Of a stretch of DNA of 30,341 nt, positions 25,712 to 30,341 are shown in pieces. This stretch comes from a virus. Every line of letters begins with the position of its first letter. Positions within the stretch are counted from its first letter, which is position 1. The stretch spans positions 1-30,341 of IMG/VR virus record IMGVR_UViG_3300033153_006210. One strand, written 5' to 3'. The position numbers and the translations under genes are program-made. A model generated the notes under the pieces. The model had not been told where the DNA came from. It ran no database searches and worked only from the letters and a program-made list of their open reading frames with translations.

Positions 25712-27874
25712 TTACTTAATTCTCCCGCCAGGTTCTACGTTTCCAATTACAGATTCTACCGCCCAGGTTTTATCTGCTGTGCTGTTCCCAAGTTTGATAC
25801 CAAGATAAGCTCCACGCACCCTTTTACGTATTCTTTCTTTTCTCCCTGTGCCACTTAAAGTCCCACTCTCCAAAGCAGCAGCTCCATCCACAATATCTTC
25901 TAAAACAGTTTCAGCGTCATTTCCTTTGTACAAAGCATAACTTACACTGTCCGTATCCCCAAAATCACCACCAGCAGCACCACCAGCGGTCGTTACTGTA
26001 AGAGAGGTAAGTTTACCTTCGTGGTCCCCATCTGCTGCTAATGGTTGAATTGGTAAAGTACAATAACTGTTTATCGCAGTATCACTTGCTCCTGAATCGT
26101 CATCTTTTGCTGTGTCGTCAAATTTCCTAATATAACCGTCTTGACAGGCTAATAGCAAATCTGCGTAAGCTTTATTATTAGCTGCGTAATAAAACATCCC
26201 ATAAACACCGCAAGCCGTTGGATAGCTTTCAGGAAAAAATCCCCCAGTTCTCAAATCATACCAGTAATTTGAGTTTGCTCCTGTTGCTAAAACTGTAATA
26301 CAAACTAAGATACCCCTACGTTTTCTATCATAGCCCAAACTAATCCTGTGTGTAGAGGGGTTAACATTTTCATCTGCAATAATATTTGGTATTGTGTTCT
26401 CAGTAAGACACTTAATAGCCCCAAATCCTGCGGGCATTATATATATCCCGTTTGTCCCCCAAAAATACAAATTATCATCACCATCAAAAGCCCAACTGCT
26501 CGCACCAAAAATGCCAACAGTTAAATCTATGGGGTCTAACTCGCCGCCTTTTGCAGGGTCCCCCCTAAGAACATAAATAGTGCTTGCCCCACCAAATATT
26601 AAGTAATCATCTTTATACGGAATTAAACAAGTTATAACATCACCAATTTCTCCAGCCTCAGCATTATTGCCAACTACCGGAGATTGCCCATCGCTTGCAA
26701 GATAAGCATAGTCCCAAATATCTGCTTGCCTCGACATATACCATTGGTGAGGATAGTTTGGGTTTCCCGCTAATACCACACGCCCTCGGTATAAACACCC
26801 AAGATAAGCCTTCGCAGGAAATACACCGTGTTGAGGTAGTATGCCAAATGTTTTTGTAGAGCCTATTGCCTGCCCATATTTAGCCACTGAAAGAACTATG
26901 TCAGGATATGTAGTGTAATCATACCAAAGGGGGGTATCTGAAGCTTCACTAACTACGTCCGGCTTAGGTGCAGGGTTTGGGTCCATTGTGGCAGTCTCAT
27001 CCCCCGAAGTTAAAGTGTAACCAGCCGTAGTTACAAATGTTCCACTGGTAGTATAGCCGTAAATATACCTCTTGGTGCTGTCCACAAAATCAACTACCAT
27101 TGTAGCCCCGCTGGTAGTTTGAGTTAAAATATCCCCCTTTGCCGGAGGAGAAGTCAGCTCATTTCCTGCACCTAAATCAATTCTTGTGTTTATAAAATCA
27201 GCTACCTTTAGATTTGTACCGTTTACTATGATTACTTTTTGAAATGCCTCAAAGGCGGCAATTTGTTCAGAACAGTCTAAATCTTGGTCCGAAGCAGCAA
27301 GCTCTGTCAAAGAACCCTCAGTATCTTCATAGCTCAAACTATTATCCGCAATAACGACCAACTTCTTAGTGGCATATCTATCAGCAGGAACAGAAGCTAC
27401 TCCCCAAACTTGGAAATTAGCATCCTTTGTAGCATCTGGAGTCCAGCTTGCTCCACTGTCATCCGAAGTATAATAATCGTTATCCGCGTACTCATCAGCA
27501 CCTTTGTAGTAACAACGCCAAGCTTCAGCACCCCCAACATCATTACTCCGCATAACTATTGCGTATTGAGTACCCTTAATTAGTTGGGCATAAGTATCCA
27601 TTGTGAAAGTGGTTAAAGATGCAGGTGCAGCGAGAGGTAACGTAGCTGTTCCAGAACATAGGTCCACACCGTCTGGAACTCCTGCTACAATAGTTTGAAT
27701 GCCCAAAGTTAGTATAACAACCCCCGCACCTGTTTTTCCTACCCATGCTTTTACATAATTTACCCGATAGTCCTGTGTAGGGGTAAAGGCTTGGGCACAC
27801 CAGTCAGCATTGTCAGTATTCAAAGTTGAATCATCTGCGGCAGTATCCATATAATTAAATTTTTGTGCAGCCAT
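25712..27874 (-). CDS. tail nozzle / DNA-stabilisation-like protein, main part (720 aa)
   Basis: ATG at 27874 behind AGAGGAAAG. Residues 20-125 look like a jelly-roll module (AQAFTPTQDYRVNYVKAWVG). Residues about 350-500 carry beta-propeller-like repeats: LGCLYRGRVVLAGNPNYPHQ, WYMSRQADIWDY, DVITCLIPYKDDYLIFGG, STIYVLRGDPAKGG, GGELDP. This matches the LYRGRLVLAG...W..SR..DP.DW...L.......L....G......G.P pattern of P22 gp10-like and related phage nozzle proteins. The family's usual N-terminal segment is encoded separately at 27883-28119. Confidence 0.75.
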   Translation of the reverse strand: MAAQKFNYMDTAADDSTLNTDNADWCAQAFTPTQDYRVNYVKAWVGKTGAGVVILTLGIQTIVAGVPDGVDLCSGTATLPLAAPASLTTFTMDTYAQLIKGTQYAIVMRSNDVGGAEAWRCYYKGADEYADNDYYTSDDSGASWTPDATKDANFQVWGVASVPADRYATKKLVVIADNSLSYEDTEGSLTELAASDQDLDCSEQIAAFEAFQKVIIVNGTNLKVADFINTRIDLGAGNELTSPPAKGDILTQTTSGATMVVDFVDSTKRYIYGYTTSGTFVTTAGYTLTSGDETATMDPNPAPKPDVVSEASDTPLWYDYTTYPDIVLSVAKYGQAIGSTKTFGILPQHGVFPAKAYLGCLYRGRVVLAGNPNYPHQWYMSRQADIWDYAYLASDGQSPVVGNNAEAGEIGDVITCLIPYKDDYLIFGGASTIYVLRGDPAKGGELDPIDLTVGIFGASSWAFDGDDNLYFWGTNGIYIMPAGFGAIKCLTENTIPNIIADENVNPSTHRISLGYDRKRRGILVCITVLATGANSNYWYDLRTGGFFPESYPTACGVYGMFYYAANNKAYADLLLACQDGYIRKFDDTAKDDDSGASDTAINSYCTLPIQPLAADGDHEGKLTSLTVTTAGGAAGGDFGDTDSVSYALYKGNDAETVLEDIVDGAAALESGTLSGTGRKERIRKRVRGAYLGIKLGNSTADKTWAVESVIGNVEPGGRIK

Positions 27875-27882
27875 ACTTTCCT

Positions 27883-28119
27883 CTAATCACTTACAGTAGA
27901 TACCGTACAGATTGTAACTGCTGGAGCACTTGCTGAACCTACCCTATCGCCGTCGCCCCACTTCTCAAGTCCTGGACGCTGACCTATACGAACTTTGTTT
28001 TCTAATACATCACGAGCACGCACATTATTCAAGTGGGCACTTGTTAAAGCTGGTGAAGTCTCGACTGCCCCGCCACGATGCAAGCCCTTTATGGGCAAAC
28101 TAAACGCTATGTGTGCCAT
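27883..28119 (-). CDS. N-terminal segment of the tail-nozzle-like protein as a separate gene (78 aa)
   Basis: ATG at 28119 overlaps the protease stop (TAATG). PIKGLHRGGAVETSPALTSA, then HLNNVRARD and VRIGQRPGLEKW, is the beginning typical of nozzle/stabilisation proteins (P..G......P..T....N.R........RGGQRPG). The frame ends at a TAG that doubles as the start of the next binding site (TAGAGGAAAG), so the split looks genuine rather than an indel. The two products may assemble together. Confidence 0.65.
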   Translation of the reverse strand: MAHIAFSLPIKGLHRGGAVETSPALTSAHLNNVRARDVLENKVRIGQRPGLEKWGDGDRVGSASAPAVTICTVSTVSD

Positions 28120-28778
28120 TACTCACACTCCTTCATTGCTCTATTTGCATAAAACTGATTCAAAAATAAGCGGGCCACCTTACTTGGTACAATAAATGTA
28201 ATATTGTTACCGCCCCCGCCAACAAGAATCCCTACAACATTCCCCCAACGATTAAATATACCACAACCAGAATCGCCGGGGTTGCCCGCAATATCCAATT
28301 GAATTACCTGCTTACTTCCAAAAGTAGGAATACTCCTGGACAATTTACCAATTACCCCTTGGAAAAAACTGTTATTTAGCCCATACCTTGAGCCAATCCC
28401 AAAAACAGTTTGCCCAACAAAAGCTTCGCAGAACGATAATCTGGATTTGGGAAGTTCCCCGTCTGCATCAAAAATAATCAAACCAAGGTCAGTATTAGCC
28501 GCCTCGTAAAACTCTGTTGACATAAACCGCTTGCCATTATCTGTTGTAATCTGTATCTCATTAGCGTCATTAACAACGTGTCTGGCAGTTAATATAATTC
28601 CATTATCTACAATTACACCGGAGGCCTGTCCTCTTAGAAACCCGTCTGACCAAATATGTACTGTTACTACAGAGTCTCGAACTCTCAAGGCTGCGAAGGG
28701 TATGCTAAACCACACCATAAGAAAAAGAGAAATAGCAAGCAAAGCAACCTTTACGGCGCGCCCATTACGCTTACACAT
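28119..28778 (-). CDS. membrane-anchored trypsin-like serine protease (219 aa)
   Basis: ATG at 28778 behind GGAGAGG. The hydrophobic segment VALLAISLFLMVWFSIPFAA (11-30) is a signal peptide or anchor after a basic start. Chymotrypsin/HtrA-fold motifs: LTARHVV (H67), NTDLGLI (D97), AGNPGDSGCG (S170), completing the catalytic triad, then GNVVGILVGGGG. No PDZ domain. Known members are degradative or processing proteases. Within a virion module it might process virion proteins or act in the host envelope; its anchor argues against an ordinary capsid protease. The stop overlaps the next ATG. Confidence 0.85.
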   Translation of the reverse strand: MCKRNGRAVKVALLAISLFLMVWFSIPFAALRVRDSVVTVHIWSDGFLRGQASGVIVDNGIILTARHVVNDANEIQITTDNGKRFMSTEFYEAANTDLGLIIFDADGELPKSRLSFCEAFVGQTVFGIGSRYGLNNSFFQGVIGKLSRSIPTFGSKQVIQLDIAGNPGDSGCGIFNRWGNVVGILVGGGGNNITFIVPSKVARLFLNQFYANRAMKECE

Positions 28779-28787
28779 TTCCTCTCC

Positions 28788-29123
28788 TTATTTTAGGTAC
28801 AATAAATCTACGCTATCCGCAGCAGTGCCAAAAAAGTACAACAAGTTTGTATTTGACACGTTCAATTCAAGTGGTCCGACAGACAATGGGGCAGTAGCTA
28901 CAGTGTCCCCGCCGTGCGGTATGTCAATGCCCAAAACATCAGAAGCAGCAGCCCCCACATTTACACGAGCAACCAAAGTATTGTCGTATGGTTGGGTAAT
29001 ATACACCTTTCGACAGGGTTGGTCTGCCCCCTGACCTAAGCCATCATCATCAAGGGTAATTCTTTCTGCACCACCAGCGTCCGACACAGCTTCAGAGTTT
29101 AAGCCTGCTGTTGTTCTTGCCAT
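28788..29123 (-). CDS. small virion-like protein (111 aa)
   Basis: ATG at 29123 behind AGAGGAGA. MARTTAGLNSEAVSDAGGAE, VYITQPYDNTLVARVNVGAA and GPLELNVSNTNLLYFFGTAA give a beta-sandwich impression with Gly/Asn/Asp turns, like head decoration or tail-associated proteins in phage structural modules. No specific family recognised. Confidence 0.65.
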   Translation of the reverse strand: MARTTAGLNSEAVSDAGGAERITLDDDGLGQGADQPCRKVYITQPYDNTLVARVNVGAAASDVLGIDIPHGGDTVATAPLSVGPLELNVSNTNLLYFFGTAADSVDLLYLK

Positions 29124-29138
29124 AAGTATTCTCCTCTA

Positions 29139-29603
29139 TTAACTACGATATTTGTTAGGGTATCCTTTTGAAAGCTCAAGATGAGTAGTAAGATAATAAA
29201 CCTCCACCAAAGCCTTGCCCGCAGTAACATCACCCCAGTCTGTGCCCTCATCTACTCGCAGATAAACAGACTGTTCAGAGGCAATAAACTCCAGAGGGTC
29301 TTCGGCACTATCCCCAACTACCCCAACGCTGCTGAGGTCAAGATTTGCACCATCGCAAAACTCGTCCTCACCGCTGGACTTGCCAATCTTCAAATTGTTT
29401 GTTCCACCGTCAAAGGCTTCTTCAATTTTAACCCTACTACCAATCACAAAGCTGCCTGCGGGGATTTTTTGGCTCATTGTGAGTGTACCGTACTGTCCAC
29501 CACCATCAGTGAAATCCGAGTGGTCCACCCACTGGGATACCTTGTCTATACCAAGCCCAACAGGACCATTAACCATCCCAAATAAAATCGAATTTTGATT
29601 CAT
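29139..29603 (-). CDS. small virion-like protein (154 aa)
   Basis: ATG at 29603 behind AGGAGA. DFTDGGGQYGTLTMSQKIPA, GSFVIGSRVKIEEAFDGG and DLSSVGVVGDSAEDP, then VYLRVDEGTDWGDVTAGKAL, fit a pattern that I recall from small structural proteins near phage connector genes (FTDGG..GT..L...IPAGA.V.G..V.....F.GGT.....G). Predicted beta-rich. Exact role unknown. Confidence 0.65.
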   Translation of the reverse strand: MNQNSILFGMVNGPVGLGIDKVSQWVDHSDFTDGGGQYGTLTMSQKIPAGSFVIGSRVKIEEAFDGGTNNLKIGKSSGEDEFCDGANLDLSSVGVVGDSAEDPLEFIASEQSVYLRVDEGTDWGDVTAGKALVEVYYLTTHLELSKGYPNKYRS

Positions 29604-29626
29604 TACATTCTCCTGTAAATTTTTAA

Positions 29627-30220
29627 CTATTCGTAAATGTCCTCAACAAGCTCTAATTGCCTGATGATACTATAATCCGCCCTATGCAAACCACCATCAA
29701 ACACTCTTCCTACCGTCTTAGGGGCATTTTGAAGGTCTGTTTGTATAAGCCCCTGAATTAACCTCTCCGCCTCCTGGTTGTGTGCTCCTACCACATCATC
29801 CATTTGCAACTCAGCCGCAGCAAGACAACACTCCAGAATTGCCTCCGAAGCCCAAGGTCCCCCAACAAACAAATCATCATCCTCTACTGGTTTGGGGGGA
29901 GACATCACATAGGAAAAATTCAAGGTATAAACATTCCCCGGTGTCGGATTAAAAATTACCTCTTTCAATGTGCCTATCTCTTTGATATACTTACCGTTTC
30001 TAATCGCAAATATATAAGGATATGACGTGGAAGAAGCAATTGTGCGAGCAGCCATTATCTGACTAACAGACCTCTCTCTCATTGAGGGCAAAGCTTTGCC
30101 CCCCGCGAAACTAAATGGTCGAGTCAAATAACCAAAATCCGCAGGAAGGTCATATTGCCATTGTCCCGAAACTGTGAGGATTGTACCGTGTTGTTTAAGG
30201 AATGACCACACGTGGGGCAC
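29627..30220 (-). CDS. head-completion/adaptor-like protein, main part (197 aa)
   Basis: GTG at 30220 follows GGGGAG by 8 nt. VWSFLKQHGTILTVSGQWQY, DLPADFGYLTRPFSF, then YTLNFSYVMSPPKP and SEAILECCLAAAE match a phage family (WSFL.....T......YDLP.DFG....PL.Y...; ILE.CLAAAE) that I associate with head-tail connector or adaptor proteins. Members normally start with a helical domain ending just before WSFLK; that start appears in another frame at 30124-30279, so this gene seems N-terminally damaged or re-started. Confidence 0.7.
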   Translation of the reverse strand: MPHVWSFLKQHGTILTVSGQWQYDLPADFGYLTRPFSFAGGKALPSMRERSVSQIMAARTIASSTSYPYIFAIRNGKYIKEIGTLKEVIFNPTPGNVYTLNFSYVMSPPKPVEDDDLFVGGPWASEAILECCLAAAELQMDDVVGAHNQEAERLIQGLIQTDLQNAPKTVGRVFDGGLHRADYSIIRQLELVEDIYE

Positions 30221-30279
30221 CCAACAAACTCCCCGACTAAGCTATACATATTTTGAAAGGTCTGCTCAAGTGTACTCAC
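30124..30279 (-). CDS. probable original N-terminus of the adaptor-like gene (frame-broken)
   Basis: GTG at 30279 follows AAAGGAG by 6 nt. It encodes STLEQTFQNMYSLVGEFVG, the expected first helices of the adaptor family, then runs out of frame across the sequence that codes for VPHVWSFLKQ in the 197-residue frame. The family normally has about 40 more residues between these points, so a deletion with loss of frame near 30220-30225 is suspected. Alternatively it is a separate 51-residue protein with CPTC. Confidence 0.5.
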   Translation of the reverse strand: MSTLEQTFQNMYSLVGEFVGCPTCGHSLNNTVQSSQFRDNGNMTFLRILVI

Positions 30280-30300
30280 TAAAGACTCCTTTAAGATTAG

Positions 30301-30329
30301 GTAAGCCGGAGGGTTACTCCGGCCTACCC
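30301..30329 (-). promoter_or_regulatory. leader hairpin with upstream -10-like hexamer
   Basis: A GCCGGAG/CTCCGGC 7-bp stem with a 5-nt loop (30305-30323), extended by GGTA/TACC, lies between a TATAAT on the minus strand (30330-30335) and the AAAGGAG at 30286-30292. A -35 would be beyond the window. It may be the 5' leader of the leftward late transcript, or a hairpin after an upstream gene; no U-tract follows on either strand. Confidence 0.35.
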
Positions 30330-30341
30330 ATTATAAAAAAT

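Noticed and set aside
28531-29034. 167-codon plus-strand frame opposite the protease
   Set aside because: Antisense to a protease with an intact catalytic triad; no SD.
1-30341. tRNA genes, CRISPR arrays, integrase and attachment sites
   Set aside because: I looked for cloverleaf arms with a T-loop GGTTCGA motif, regularly spaced repeats and recombinase motifs and saw none; a tRNA-scan and a repeat finder would settle this.

Overview
The window is part of a tailed double-stranded DNA bacteriophage genome, most likely podovirus-like. The evidence is a compact set of phage replication genes, dozens of tiny accessory genes, and a structural module with a tail-nozzle type protein, a large internal/ejection-type virion protein, a tail fibre and a holin. 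Base composition is AT-rich. All three standard stop codons are used as stops, promoters are textbook sigma70-like, and ribosome binding sites are strong (AAGGGG/AAGGAG), so the host is a bacterium with standard decoding. I cannot name the host. No integrase, repressor, tRNA, CRISPR array or insertion sequence was seen. Terminase, portal and major capsid genes are not in the window and probably lie beyond its right edge.

Layout. Positions 1 to 17,263 are transcribed rightward. 1-84 is the end of a Cys-motif phage gene. About 200-600 holds a duplicated AT-rich element, one 52-residue gene and a GC-rich island that may be a structured RNA. About 690-6,130 is an accessory (early) region of some 30 tiny genes: zinc-ribbon peptides, sub-30-residue membrane peptides and a possible histone-fold-like protein. 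Many are joined by one recurring stop-SD-spacer-start cassette, and the region is read from near-identical TTGACW-17-TATAAT promoters. About 6,118-12,457 carries replication and recombination functions: a RecB/Cas4-like nuclease, a NinB-like protein (frame-broken), a GroES-like co-chaperonin between two paralogues, SSB, a replisome-organizer-like protein, a DnaB-type helicase and a zinc/TOPRIM primase. About 12,500-17,263 carries a zinc-ribbon HNH protein, a HAD-like phosphatase, a DUF1599/Nmad1 protein, a deoxyribosyltransferase-like protein, a metallophosphoesterase and small Cys-rich proteins.

Positions 17,210 to 30,279 are transcribed leftward and form the late virion/lysis module. In transcription order from the right edge they are: a head-completion/adaptor-like gene that looks internally damaged, two small virion-like proteins, a membrane-anchored trypsin-like protease, a two-gene tail-nozzle-like protein, a glycine-rich protein, a long tail fibre, a small protein, an Ala/Gln-rich protein with a frame break, a 1127-residue ejection-type protein and an XhlA-like holin. 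The two arms converge and overlap by 54 bp at 17,210-17,263.

Most notable for follow-up are two candidate structured RNAs (about 475-600 and 9,311-9,431, the latter with mutually exclusive pairings), the stereotyped translation cassette, leaderless promoter-gene arrangements, four reading-frame breaks in otherwise recognisable genes, and a duplication bracketing the GroES gene.
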